A stretch of DNA of 64,000 nucleotides from Plantibacter auratus (lineage in GTDB: Bacteria > Actinomycetota > Actinomycetes > Actinomycetales > Microbacteriaceae): contig NZ_JBOBFV010000001.1 of assembly GCF_050587365.1 (NCBI RefSeq), positions 372,001 to 436,000 of the forward strand, in the 5' to 3' direction. The translations under genes and the position numbers were made by a program. The notes under the pieces are model-generated. The model worked only from the letters and a program-made list of their open reading frames with translations. It was not told the DNA's origin and ran no database searches. This document shows, piece after piece, positions 27,353 through 35,508 of the stretch; position 1 is the stretch's first letter, and every line of letters begins with the position of its first letter.

Positions 27353-27772
27353 ATGGATATCGCGTACACAGCAGTTGCCCATGCCACCGGAGGCGGACGA
27401 GACGGACACGTCCGCAGTGAGGACGACCTCCTCGACTTCGACACCCGTCCCCCGAAGGAACTCGGCGGCAGCGGCGAGGGCACCAACCCCGAGCAGTTGT
27501 TCGCCGCCGGCTTCGCCGCGTGCTTCCTCAGCGCCCTCCACGCCGTCGGGCGCACCGCGAAGCTCGACACGAAGGACGCCGAGGTGTCGGCGAGCGTCGG
27601 CATCGGATCGAACGGTGAGGGCGGTTTCGGCCTGGCCGTCGAGCTCGACGTCTACGTGCCGAACGTGACGCACGATGAAGCCCAGCAGCTGGCCGACCAG
27701 GCGCACCAGGTGTGCCCCTACTCGAACGCCACACGCGGCAACATCGACGTGACGGTGTCGATCGTCGACTGA
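27353..27772 (+). CDS. ohr: Organic hydroperoxide reductase (Ohr, OsmC superfamily)
   Basis: 139 aa, the normal length of Ohr. The two redox cysteines are present: Cys57 in GFAACFLSAL and Cys121 in HQVCPYSNATRGN. N-terminal ATGGGRDGHVRSEDDLLDFD and NPEQLFAAG are family signatures. It reduces organic peroxides with lipoylated partners; a dihydrolipoyl dehydrogenase and E2 are encoded at 7.7-10.6 kb. No OhrR regulator gene is adjacent. AAGGATGG lies just before the ATG. Confidence 0.93.
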   Translation: MDIAYTAVAHATGGGRDGHVRSEDDLLDFDTRPPKELGGSGEGTNPEQLFAAGFAACFLSALHAVGRTAKLDTKDAEVSASVGIGSNGEGGFGLAVELDVYVPNVTHDEAQQLADQAHQVCPYSNATRGNIDVTVSIVD

Positions 27773-27817
27773 CGAAGCTCCCGCCCGCAAGGGCTGTCGA
27801 TCGTCGTGTCCGCCGGT

Positions 27818-27823
27818 TACGCT
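27818..27823 (+). promoter_or_regulatory. Candidate -10 box before the small acidic gene
   Basis: TACGCT lies 29 bases before the ATG at 27853, leaving room for a short leader with the AGGAAG ribosome site. Confidence 0.4.
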
Positions 27824-27852
27824 GGCGGGCACGACGATCGAGAGGAAGCATC

Positions 27853-28017
27853 ATGTCTGATTTCGGGGCGGTCGAAGGCATCCGTGACGAGGGCGCGGCA
27901 GCCATGCTGCCGGGGCTCCCGGACGCCGTGGTCGAGGACGAGGAGCTGGATGACGACGCGCCAGCCGAGGACGCAGCAGACGAATCCGGTACGGGTCTCG
28001 CCGGCTCAGGGACCTGA
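27853..28017 (+). CDS. Small acidic protein, unrecognised
   Basis: 54 aa, with about a third Asp/Glu and no cysteine or membrane segment. It starts MSDFGAVEGIRDEGAAAMLP and ends with a Gly/Ser tail. It has its own ribosome site (AGAGGAAG) and a plausible promoter, so it is probably expressed. No family recognised; an intrinsically disordered or partner-binding peptide is likely from composition alone. Confidence 0.6.
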   Translation: MSDFGAVEGIRDEGAAAMLPGLPDAVVEDEELDDDAPAEDAADESGTGLAGSGT

Positions 28018-28031
28018 CGCGGAGATCGCGC

Positions 28032-28271
28032 TCAGCGCAACATCGACGCGGCGATGACGCCGACGATGCCGAGTTGCAGCGCGAGCACGATGCCGATCGT
28101 GATGAAGAGCGTGCTCCAGAGGACGATGTTCCCCAGGAGGACGCCCACGAAAGCCCCGAACCGTCCGCGGGGTCGAGCCGTCGACCGCGCCACCTGAAGC
28201 CGCTCGGTCTGCGCGACTCGGGGCGTGGACAGGGTGAAGAGATTCGGGCTGGTGTCCAGGTGCGTGGTCAT
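28032..28271 (-). CDS. Small membrane protein, unrecognised
   Basis: 79 aa. A basic N-terminal half with Thr/Ser/Arg leads to one long hydrophobic stretch or two short helices (about 40-77, GAFVGVLLGNIVLWSTLFI onwards). The ATG at 28271 is chosen as the start; an in-frame extension upstream is Arg/Pro-rich and unlikely. It converges with the small acidic gene. No function can be assigned. Confidence 0.6.
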   Translation of the reverse strand: MTTHLDTSPNLFTLSTPRVAQTERLQVARSTARPRGRFGAFVGVLLGNIVLWSTLFITIGIVLALQLGIVGVIAASMLR

Positions 28272-28404
28272 GCCACCAGTGTCCGTCGACACCCGGGGGC
28301 GGCACATCGGACGCCGGGGCGATCATCGCCCCCGTGGCGTCATCCTCTGAGCTGATCCTCCTCCGCCCGTGGGACGGTCGACCGTCCGCCGAACGGCGTG
28401 CCGG

Positions 28405-29331
28405 TCACACCTGCGTGAGTCGGATCCCCCAGGACAGCGACCACCGCTCGTCGGGCTCCAACCACCGGAGTCCGGTCCCGCTGTTCAGCGCATCGGCGGG
28501 GGCCGTCATGGGCTCGATAGCGATGGCCTGCGTCGGTCCGTCTGCCGCTGGGAAGTTCTTCGGCGTGTAGACCTGGACGAATCGGAAGTCGTCGTCCGCC
28601 CAGAGTTCGACGGTGTCGCCGTCCGGTGCGGTGAGCCGGTGTCGGACGCCACCGTCGACCTGCTGGACCGAACCCAGGCCGACGTCGATCGAGAGGTCGC
28701 CCACGCGAGCACCCGTGCGCAGGTCGTACGGGGTCCCGTCGACGGGACGGGAGACGACCGGGATGCGCTGCTCGTCCGTCTCGAACCAGGTGTCGGCGGC
28801 CACCGTCACGGTGAGGTCGGCGGTCGGCACGTCGCCGAGCGCCAGGTAGGGGTGAGCGCCGACGGCGACCGGCGCGGGGCGACTCGACCGGTTCACGATG
28901 GTGTGGGTCACCCGCAGGCCGTCATCGTCCAACGTGTAGGCGACCGAGGTGTCGAGGCGGAACGGGTAGCCGTGCTGCGGGAACACCGAGGCGAGCAGGG
29001 TCACCGCGTGATCGGTGTGATCCTCCGCCCGGTACCCCGTGTTGCGCAGGAGACCATGGGAGGCGTTCCCGGTCGCCGCCTCGGTGACGTCGAGCTGCTG
29101 CGGTTCACCGTCGAGCGTCCACCGGGCATCCCGGACGCGGTTGGGCCACGGCACGAGCACCATCCCGCACCCCATCGGGGCGACGACGTCTTCACCGAAG
29201 GACTGCACGAGGGTGCGTCCGCCGACCGTCAGTTCGCGCAGTCCGGCGGCGAGTTCGGTGACCGTCGCTCGGACCTCGCCCTGCGGACCGGCGTGGTGGA
29301 GACGGTACTGGGTTCCAGAGGCAGCGGGCAT
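28405..29331 (-). CDS. Aldose 1-epimerase family protein (GalM-like)
   Basis: 308 aa. The galactose mutarotase fold pattern is visible: VPWPNRVRDARW (about 60-71), GNASHGLLRNTGY (about 88-100, first His), VAVGAHPYLALG (about 156-167, second His) and a late FVQVYTP strand. It interconverts the anomers of aldoses in the cytoplasm. The start is fixed by a TAGGCT -10 box seven bases upstream. A kynureninase gene lies 10 bases upstream on the same strand, but its job looks unrelated. Confidence 0.87.
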   Translation of the reverse strand: MPAASGTQYRLHHAGPQGEVRATVTELAAGLRELTVGGRTLVQSFGEDVVAPMGCGMVLVPWPNRVRDARWTLDGEPQQLDVTEAATGNASHGLLRNTGYRAEDHTDHAVTLLASVFPQHGYPFRLDTSVAYTLDDDGLRVTHTIVNRSSRPAPVAVGAHPYLALGDVPTADLTVTVAADTWFETDEQRIPVVSRPVDGTPYDLRTGARVGDLSIDVGLGSVQQVDGGVRHRLTAPDGDTVELWADDDFRFVQVYTPKNFPAADGPTQAIAIEPMTAPADALNSGTGLRWLEPDERWSLSWGIRLTQV

Positions 29332-29338
29332 GCCGCCA

Positions 29339-29344
29339 AGCCTA
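29339..29344 (-). promoter_or_regulatory. -10 box of leaderless galM-like promoter
   Basis: TAGGCT on the minus strand is seven bases from the ATG; it overlaps the last codons of the kynureninase gene. Confidence 0.5.
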
Positions 29345-30640
29345 CGACGGACGTCCGCCAGGCGGGGTGGAGCCGTGTGACGCCGTCCACCGGTGGACGG
29401 CCTCGGCGATCCGGATCAGCCCGAGTTCGAGCTCGGCGAAGCCGGAGCTCAAGGGTGCGACCCCGATGCGGAGACCGTCCGGGTGCCGGAAGTCGGGGAT
29501 CACGCCCGCATTCCAGAGCAGCGGGGTGATCTCGCGGAACGACGGGTGACCGAGCGTCACATGACCACCGCGACGCGCCGCGTCACGAGGGGTCATCACC
29601 CTGACGCCGGAGCCCGCGAGGTGCTCATCGGCCCAGGAGATCGCGAACGTGGTGAGCGCCACGGACTTCGCCCGGATGGCGGCGACACCGGCGGACTCGA
29701 TGAGCGTCAGCGAGTCCTCGAGCGGCAGCATGCCGACGATCGGTGGTGTCCCGCTGAGGAACCGGCGCATCCCGACGGCCGGCTGATAGGCGTCGGCCAT
29801 GGCGAAGACGTCGGCGGCGCCCATCCACCCCTGGATGGGCTGGAGGAGCCGGTCCTGATGGCGCGCCGCGACGTAGGCGAACGCCGGAGCACCGGGCCCG
29901 CCGCCCAGGTACTTGTAGGAGCACCCCACCGCGAGGTCCACGCCCCACTCGTCGAGCTCGATCGGGACCGCACCGGCGGAGTGGCATAGGTCCCAGAGGA
30001 CGAGTGCTCCCGCCTGATGCGCGATCGCGGTCAGCTCCTCCACGTCGAGCAGCGCTCCGGACCGGTAGTCGACCTGGCTGAGCACGACGAGCGCGGTCTG
30101 CTCGTGGACCACCTCGCGCAGCTGGTGGGCGGCGACACCGTGGACCGGGTCTGCGTCGATCCATCGGACGCGCAGACCGCGTTCAGCGGCGATCCCCTCG
30201 ATCACGAAGCGGTCCGTCGGGAAGTTCCCCGCATCGATCACGAGCTCGTCGCGCCCAGCGGCTCCTCCGGCGGACGACGTCGCGTCGACCGCCGCGCGGA
30301 TCAGCTTGTAGAGCAGCACGGTCGTCGAATCGGCGACGACCGTCTGGCCTGGTGCGGCACCGAGCACGACCGATCCCAGGCGGTCGCCGAGCGTCAGCGG
30401 GAGCTCGAACCAGCGGTCGTCCCACGACCGGATGAGCCTCGTCCCCCATTCGTCCGCGATGAACGATTGCAGCCGCTCCGCCGTGGCCCGCAACGGCCGC
30501 CCCAGGGAGTTCCCGTCGAGGTAGGCGACGACGCCCTCGGCCGGGACGAACGCCGAGCGGTGTTCCGCGAGCGGGTCGGCCTCGTCGAGGACGCGTGCGT
30601 CCTGGCGGGCGGACGTGGTGGGGGCTGGGGCGTCGACCAT
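29342..30640 (-). CDS. kynU: Kynureninase
   Basis: 432 aa. A PLP enzyme that cleaves L-kynurenine to anthranilate and alanine. The signatures are LDGNSLGRPL (41-50), DSTTVLLYKLI (104-114), FPTDRF, DLCHSAGAVP (PLP-binding Asp) and the PLP lysine in GCSYKYLGGGPG (Lys243). No tryptophan 2,3-dioxygenase or kynurenine formamidase gene is adjacent, so it may salvage kynurenine from outside or work with genes elsewhere. The start is supported by a TACCGT -10 box six bases upstream. Confidence 0.94.
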   Translation of the reverse strand: MVDAPAPTTSARQDARVLDEADPLAEHRSAFVPAEGVVAYLDGNSLGRPLRATAERLQSFIADEWGTRLIRSWDDRWFELPLTLGDRLGSVVLGAAPGQTVVADSTTVLLYKLIRAAVDATSSAGGAAGRDELVIDAGNFPTDRFVIEGIAAERGLRVRWIDADPVHGVAAHQLREVVHEQTALVVLSQVDYRSGALLDVEELTAIAHQAGALVLWDLCHSAGAVPIELDEWGVDLAVGCSYKYLGGGPGAPAFAYVAARHQDRLLQPIQGWMGAADVFAMADAYQPAVGMRRFLSGTPPIVGMLPLEDSLTLIESAGVAAIRAKSVALTTFAISWADEHLAGSGVRVMTPRDAARRGGHVTLGHPSFREITPLLWNAGVIPDFRHPDGLRIGVAPLSSGFAELELGLIRIAEAVHRWTASHGSTPPGGRPS

Positions 30641-30646
30641 CCTGCG

Positions 30647-30652
30647 ACGGTA
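30647..30652 (-). promoter_or_regulatory. -10 box of leaderless kynU promoter
   Basis: TACCGT on the minus strand is six bases from the kynU ATG. Confidence 0.55.
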
Positions 30653-30699
30653 ACCGCCACCGGTGCGCGCCGCAAGGAAGCGGACGGGACCCGGCTTGC

Positions 30700-30705
30700 T
30701 AGCGT
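30700..30705 (+). promoter_or_regulatory. -10 box of leaderless azoreductase promoter
   Basis: TAGCGT lies six bases before the ATG at 30712. Confidence 0.5.
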
Positions 30706-30711
30706 TGCCGC

Positions 30712-31356
30712 ATGCCCACCCTCCTGCACCTCGACTCCTCCGCCGATCTCGACACCTCCCGGTCCCGCCGGCTCTCGCAGGCCGTCGCGGACGCCTGGTC
30801 GACCGCCGACCCCACGGGCGTCGTCGTCCGTCGCGACCTGCACCTGGATCCGGTCCCCCACCTCGCCGACGCGAGTCTCCACTGGGCGCCGGCCGACCGC
30901 CGCCCGGGCGCGAACCCGCCCGCCGAGGCCGAGACGCTCCAGCGCGTCCTGCTCGACGAGCTGCTCGGCGCCGACATCGTCGTGATCGGCGCGCCGCTGT
31001 ACAACTTCTCGATCCCGTCGTCGCTCAAAGCATGGATCGACCACATCCACGTGCCTGGTGTCACGTCCGCGGACACGGGAGCGCTCACCGGCCGGCCGGT
31101 CGTCATCGCCACCAGCCGCGGGATCGCCTACGACGCGGGCAGCCCCACCGAGGGCTGGGATCACGAGGTGCCGGCGCTGCGGACGCTGTTCGGCGGAGCG
31201 CTCGGCATGGACGTCCACGTCATCACGACGAGTCTGACCCTCGCCGACCGTGATCCGGCGCTCGCAGCGCAGCTCGAACGGAGCGAGCAGGAGTTCGCCG
31301 AGGCCCTCCGGCTGGCGTCCGAGACGGGACTGCGGCTGGCCGTCTCGACGGCCTGA
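30712..31356 (+). CDS. azoR: FMN-dependent NADH-azoreductase/quinone reductase
   Basis: 214 aa of flavodoxin-like fold. LDSSADLDTSRSRRLS near the N-terminus binds the FMN phosphate, and PLYNFSIPSSLKAWIDHI (about 99-116) is the AzoR flavin signature. Such enzymes reduce quinones and azo dyes with NADH; the natural role is probably protection from electrophilic quinones, such as plant phenolics (inference). It appears to be a single-gene unit. Confidence 0.88.
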   Translation: MPTLLHLDSSADLDTSRSRRLSQAVADAWSTADPTGVVVRRDLHLDPVPHLADASLHWAPADRRPGANPPAEAETLQRVLLDELLGADIVVIGAPLYNFSIPSSLKAWIDHIHVPGVTSADTGALTGRPVVIATSRGIAYDAGSPTEGWDHEVPALRTLFGGALGMDVHVITTSLTLADRDPALAAQLERSEQEFAEALRLASETGLRLAVSTA

Positions 31357-31446
31357 ACGCCGAGACGACGGGCGGACGACGGATCCGACCCGTCTGATCC
31401 GGGCAGTGCTCCGAACTCCTGTCGAGCCACGATCAGGGAGAAGCAC

Positions 31447-33018
31447 ATGCCATCGAAGCACCAGACCGGCACCACACGGAGCGGACGACGCCTCGTCTGG
31501 TTCGCGGCAGCACTGTCCGGCATCGTCGCAGCAGCGGTGTTCCTCGCGATCGCCGAGCTGGCGGCGCTGTTGTTCGCCCGAGGCAGCAGTCCCCTCCTCA
31601 CCGTCGGATCGTTCGTCATCGACATCGTCCCGCGGTGGGCGAAGGAGTTCGCGATCGAGACCTTCGGTGGCAACGACAAGATCTTCCTCCTCGTGAGCCT
31701 CGGGGTCGCCGTCGTGATCGCCGCGGCGATCGCCGGGGTCCTGCAGCAGATCCGTCCACCGCTCGGTGTCGTGGTCCTCATCGCGGCCGGCGTCTTCGCC
31801 GGCGCGACGACCGTCACCCGTGCCGGTGCCACCCCGCTCGCCGTCGTCCCCGTGATCCTCGGTCTGGCGGCCGGTGTCGTGATCCTCATCCTCCTGAGTC
31901 GTCGCCTGCCGAAGCGGGCCGCGAACGGCTCGGACGACGAGCGCGCGGCGTTCGACCGCCGAGGCTTCTTCCGCGTGGCCGGCATCGCGGCGGCCGGTGC
32001 CGTCGTCGTCGGCGTGGGCGCACGCCTCGTGAACGTCACCACTTCGTCGATCACGGCCGTCCGCGACGCCCTCAAGCTCCCGGCACCGAAGTCGACCGTC
32101 ACGATCCCCGACGGAGCCGAGGCGGACGTCGACGGCCTCAGCCCGCTCTTCACGCCGAACGACAAGTTCTACCGCGTCGACACCGCGCTGACCGTGCCGA
32201 CGGTCGACCCGGCGACGTGGACGCTCACGATCGACGGCATGGTCGGCGAGCAGGTGCAGATCACCTTCGAGGAGCTCCTCGCCATGGGTCTCGACGAATA
32301 CGTCATCACGATGACCTGCGTCTCGAACGAGGTGGGCGGCAACCTCCTGGGCAACGCAAAGTGGCTCGGTATCCCCGTGCGTGACGTCCTCAAGCGGGCG
32401 ATGCCCGACTCGAAGGCCGACATGGTCCTGTCCACGAGCGTCGACGGCTTCACGGCGAGCACGCCGATCGAGTCGCTCACCGACCCGAACCTCGACGCGA
32501 TCCTCGCCGTGGCGATGAACGGCGAGCCGCTGCCGCTCGAGCACGGTTTCCCCGTTCGCATGGTCGTCCCTGGCCTCTACGGCTACGTGTCGGCGACGAA
32601 GTGGCTGACGAAGCTGACGGTCACGACCTTCGAGAAGGACGAGGCCTACTGGACCCCGCGCGGCTACGACGCGAAGGCGCCCATCAAACTCTCCTCGCGG
32701 ATCGACACGCCCCGGATCGACAAGCAGGTGCCGGCGGGTCCTGCCAAGATCGCGGGCGTCGCCTGGGCGCAGACCGTCGGGATCGCCAAGGTCGAGGTCA
32801 GCATCGACAACGGCGACTGGCAGAGCGTCAACCTCACGACCGCCATCAACGACGACACCTGGGTGCAGTGGTGGGTGGACTGGGAGGCGACCGCCGGCAC
32901 GCACTACGTCGCCGTCCGCGCGACCGACAAGGCCGGGAACCTCCAGATCGAGAAGCAGGCGCCGATCGCTCCCAACGGATCCTCCGGCTGGCAGCGGACG
33001 CTCGTCCGCGTCGGCTGA
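31447..33018 (+). CDS. Membrane-anchored sulfite-oxidase-fold molybdopterin protein
   Basis: 523 aa. Five membrane segments come first (about 16-44, 78-99, 104-123, 129-151, 176-194). The last is preceded by a twin-arginine-like motif, DRRGFFRVAG (170-179). An external molybdopterin domain follows, with the metal-ligand cysteine in TMTCVSNEVGG (Cys291), the substrate loop and YVSATKWLTKL, then a C-terminal Ig-like dimerisation domain. Sulfite oxidase-family enzymes transfer electrons from small substrates; no cytochrome gene is adjacent. Substrate and electron acceptor are unknown. A GGGAGAAGC ribosome site precedes the ATG. Confidence 0.88.
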   Translation: MPSKHQTGTTRSGRRLVWFAAALSGIVAAAVFLAIAELAALLFARGSSPLLTVGSFVIDIVPRWAKEFAIETFGGNDKIFLLVSLGVAVVIAAAIAGVLQQIRPPLGVVVLIAAGVFAGATTVTRAGATPLAVVPVILGLAAGVVILILLSRRLPKRAANGSDDERAAFDRRGFFRVAGIAAAGAVVVGVGARLVNVTTSSITAVRDALKLPAPKSTVTIPDGAEADVDGLSPLFTPNDKFYRVDTALTVPTVDPATWTLTIDGMVGEQVQITFEELLAMGLDEYVITMTCVSNEVGGNLLGNAKWLGIPVRDVLKRAMPDSKADMVLSTSVDGFTASTPIESLTDPNLDAILAVAMNGEPLPLEHGFPVRMVVPGLYGYVSATKWLTKLTVTTFEKDEAYWTPRGYDAKAPIKLSSRIDTPRIDKQVPAGPAKIAGVAWAQTVGIAKVEVSIDNGDWQSVNLTTAINDDTWVQWWVDWEATAGTHYVAVRATDKAGNLQIEKQAPIAPNGSSGWQRTLVRVG

Positions 33019-33027
33019 CCGACCCGC

Positions 33028-33049
33028 GGCTGACCGGTGCCGGTCAGCC
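33028..33049. terminator. Short bidirectional hairpin
   Basis: An inverted repeat of about 9 bp (GGCTGACCG pairing with CGGTCAGCC) separates two convergent genes and overlaps the stop of the SGNH hydrolase gene. Confidence 0.6.
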
Positions 33050-33820
33050 CTGGGTGTCGACCGGCTGCAGCTGGGCGATCTTCGGTTCGCGGCCGTCACC
33101 GGAGGAACGTCCGGTCAGGCGGCGCCCGATCCAGGGCAGCACGTGCTCGCGGTAGTAGGCCGCGGTGCGACGTTGACGCGGACCGGGCGGCGCCGCAGCG
33201 ACGTCGTCGATCCCCCACTCCTCCGGGACCGGCACGTCGAGCGCCGTCAGCACGTTGCTCGCCACCCGGGCATGGCCGAGGGCGTTGAGGTGCAGGCGGT
33301 CCACCGACCAGTACCGGAGGTCGGCGAGCGTCCGATCGGCCCAGTTGTCGACGAAGGTCACCCCGTCACGCGGATACCGCACCCGCACGGCCTGGGCCAG
33401 CTGCTCGCCGCGGCGGGCGAGGAGCGATCCCATCGGGATGTGAGCGGAAGGGTTCGCCCCGCTCAACAGCAGCACGTGGGCTCCCCCGGCACGTAGACGA
33501 TCGACCGCACCGTCCAAGCGGTCGGCGACGCCGTCGATCGACACCCGCGGGCGCATGATGTCGTTGCCGCCGCCGTTGAAGCTGACGAGGTCCGGACCCA
33601 TCGCGATCGCTCGGTCGAGTTGTTCGTCGAGGATCGGCAGGAGCTTCCGCCCGCGGATGGCGAGGTTCGCGTAGCTGACGGTCTCCGTGGACGCCCGGGC
33701 GAGGCCGAGGGCCACGAAGTCGGCCCACCCGCGAAGGGTGCCGTCCTCCCGGAGATCCCCGTAGCCCTCACTGAAGCTGTCGCCGATGGCCACGTACCGT
33801 CTGAACCCGTGTTGCGTCAT
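33044..33820 (-). CDS. SGNH/GDSL-family hydrolase
   Basis: 258 aa. Catalytic blocks are present in order: GDSFSEG (nucleophile Ser15), the Gly of block II in YANLAIRG, GGNDI (Asn) in block III and DRLHLNALGH (Asp and His) in block V. No signal peptide, so it acts in the cytoplasm on an unknown ester, perhaps an acetylated sugar or a lipid. A C-terminal basic tail of about 50 residues follows the catalytic core. The start is fixed by a TACAGT -10 box six bases before the ATG. Confidence 0.9.
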   Translation of the reverse strand: MTQHGFRRYVAIGDSFSEGYGDLREDGTLRGWADFVALGLARASTETVSYANLAIRGRKLLPILDEQLDRAIAMGPDLVSFNGGGNDIMRPRVSIDGVADRLDGAVDRLRAGGAHVLLLSGANPSAHIPMGSLLARRGEQLAQAVRVRYPRDGVTFVDNWADRTLADLRYWSVDRLHLNALGHARVASNVLTALDVPVPEEWGIDDVAAAPPGPRQRRTAAYYREHVLPWIGRRLTGRSSGDGREPKIAQLQPVDTQG

Positions 33821-33826
33821 ACCTGC

Positions 33827-33832
33827 ACTGTA
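33827..33832 (-). promoter_or_regulatory. -10 box of leaderless SGNH hydrolase promoter
   Basis: TACAGT on the minus strand is six bases from the ATG at 33820. Confidence 0.55.
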
Positions 33833-33865
33833 CGCGCGACCGGAAGCCGTCTCCGACCGGTCCGC

Positions 33866-34911
33866 TCAGGCCGGACGGGACTCCCCGTCCGCGGCCGGTC
33901 GCCAACCGAGGGCGGGCCCGAGCGCGCCGGCGATGTCGGTGAGCAGTTGCGTGTAGTCGTCCGGTTCGAGCGTGAACGGGAGGGCGAAGGCGACCTCGTC
34001 GACCTCCTGGAATCCGGCGTGCTCGTGCAGCCGCTCCGCGATCTCCGCACTGCTGCCGACGAGGTCCTCCGCGAAGAGCATCCGCCGCGGCCCATGGGCG
34101 ACGCCGACGCGGTGCCGTCTCGAGTCGACGTACTCGTGGTACCGGGCGCGTTGGGTCGCGGTCGCGGAGTCCGTCGGGATGACCACGAGCCCCTGTGACA
34201 CGCGGGCCCGTTCACCCGCCGGGTGGAGTTCTCGGAACCGACGCACCTGGGCGGCCTGGTTCGCGGCGAAGTCCGTCGTGCCCCGTCCTCGGCGGCGATG
34301 ACGCTGCTCGTGAGCAGGTTGAAGGACTGCTCACCGGCCCAACCCGCCGACCGCAGGCTGCCGGCTCCGTACCAGAGCCGCTCCGCCAGACCGTCGGCAT
34401 GCGGCTCGACCCGTGAGGAGTAGTCCTCCTGGCCCTCACGACCGGCGCTGTCGCTGACGACGTCACCGCGGATGAAGGAGCGGAGGCGCAGGACGCGGTC
34501 GTAGCCGAGGTCCTCCTGGTCGAGCGTCGACGGATAGATCGCGTGCTTGAACGCGTCGAAGCGCATCGGCTCCCCGGTGCTGAAGCCGGGAAGCAGCCTG
34601 CCGCCCGAGAGGACGTCGACCGTGCCCAGGTCCTCCGCGAGCCGGAAGGGGTTCTCCGCGCCGAGCGGTGTGACCGCGGTACCGAGCGCGATGCGCTTCG
34701 TGCGCTGCGTCGCCGCCGCGAGGACGGCGACCGGCGAGGAGATGCCGAACTGCAGGTGCCGGTGCCGCAGCCAGGCGCTGTCGAACCCCAGGCGTTCACC
34801 GAGCTCGATGAGCTGCAGGGTCGCCTCGTGCCCGGCCGCCGGCTCCTCGGGGTCGAACAGGCCCATCGTGAGGAACCCGAGTCTGCGGAGCGGTGCTGAG
34901 GATCTGGCCAT
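33866..34911 (-). pseudogene. Frameshifted LLM-class flavin-dependent monooxygenase
   Basis: The N-terminal part (34911 to about 34285) is clearly luciferase-like: LGFDSAWLRHRHLQFGISSPV, RIALGTAVTPLGAENPFRLAEDL, LSGGRLLPGFSTGEP and FNLLTSSVIAAEDG. Homology then jumps to the next frame, TTDFAANQAAQVRRFRELHPAG, continuing to a TGA at 33866. The break falls at a run of four C (34281-34284), where one base seems to be missing. Restoring it would give a normal enzyme of about 349 aa. It is either a recent pseudogene or a sequencing error at a homopolymer. Left as is, the first frame would run on to 33817 with a nonsense Arg/Ser-rich tail. Confidence 0.8.
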
Positions 34912-34917
34912 GCATCG

Positions 34918-34923
34918 ACTCTA
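34918..34923 (-). promoter_or_regulatory. -10 box upstream of the frameshifted monooxygenase gene
   Basis: TAGAGT on the minus strand is six bases from the ATG at 34911, so the promoter looks intact even though the gene is broken. Confidence 0.5.
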
Positions 34924-34980
34924 CGACGCCGTTCCGACGCGACGACGCCGCAGGAGCTGGACGTGCCCGCGCCGCGGGTG

Positions 34981-35316
34981 TCAGCTCGGCGAGCCGGCCA
35001 GCACGGTGAACATGGCGCCGATGCTTCCGAGGATGAAGAGCATCGTTCCGAGTTGCATGGTCAGCGACTTGTTCCGGGACGCCGTCGGGACGTCCACCTC
35101 CAGGATCGGACAGCCGGACCAACCCAGCAGACCGATGCTCAAACCCACGATGACCGAGCAGCACCACCAGACCACGCGGAGTCCCTCGGCGAGGACCGCC
35201 GGTCGCCAACCTGAGCTGAGGAGGAGCCCGAGGACGATCGCGGTGCTCCCGACCGCGACGCCGAACCAGACGGTTCCGGTGCGCATGATGCGCTGGACGT
35301 TGTTCTCGGGTGACAT
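34981..35316 (-). CDS. Membrane protein, unrecognised
   Basis: 111 aa with three hydrophobic helices (about 15-36, 40-63 and 86-108). The loop between the second and third carries GCPILEVDVPTASRNKS. The ATG at 35316 is preferred (AGGA just upstream); an in-frame extension of 54 codons is basic, has no clear ribosome site and is probably untranslated. No family recognised. Confidence 0.65.
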   Translation of the reverse strand: MSPENNVQRIMRTGTVWFGVAVGSTAIVLGLLLSSGWRPAVLAEGLRVVWWCCSVIVGLSIGLLGWSGCPILEVDVPTASRNKSLTMQLGTMLFILGSIGAMFTVLAGSPS

Positions 35317-35508
35317 GAGGTCCTGTGACACGTGGTGCGGCTTTCTCGAGGTTCCGATTCCTGACGCGGGCCGCATCCGGCCGTCATGGTCGCTCGCAGC
35401 CCCGAACAGGAGCATAGACCCGGTCGCGAGGCGCGACTCCCGTTCGACGGGGGCTTGCGCCGACGAGGGTCGCGACACAGACGAAGCCGGTCGAGGATCC
35501 GTGACGGA

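Noticed and set aside
31341..31367. Possible hairpin terminator after azoR
   Set aside because: CGTCTC and GAGACG can pair, but a two-base bulge and overlap with the stop region make the stem weak; not listed as a feature.
30394..33099. Long antisense frame across azoR, the molybdopterin gene and the kynU 5' end
   Set aside because: Composition is dominated by Arg, Asp, Gly and Glu with no domains, and it crosses three convincing genes.
35317..35478. In-frame upstream extension of the 111-aa membrane protein
   Set aside because: It has no ribosome site, a random-looking basic composition, and the internal ATG has AGGA upstream.
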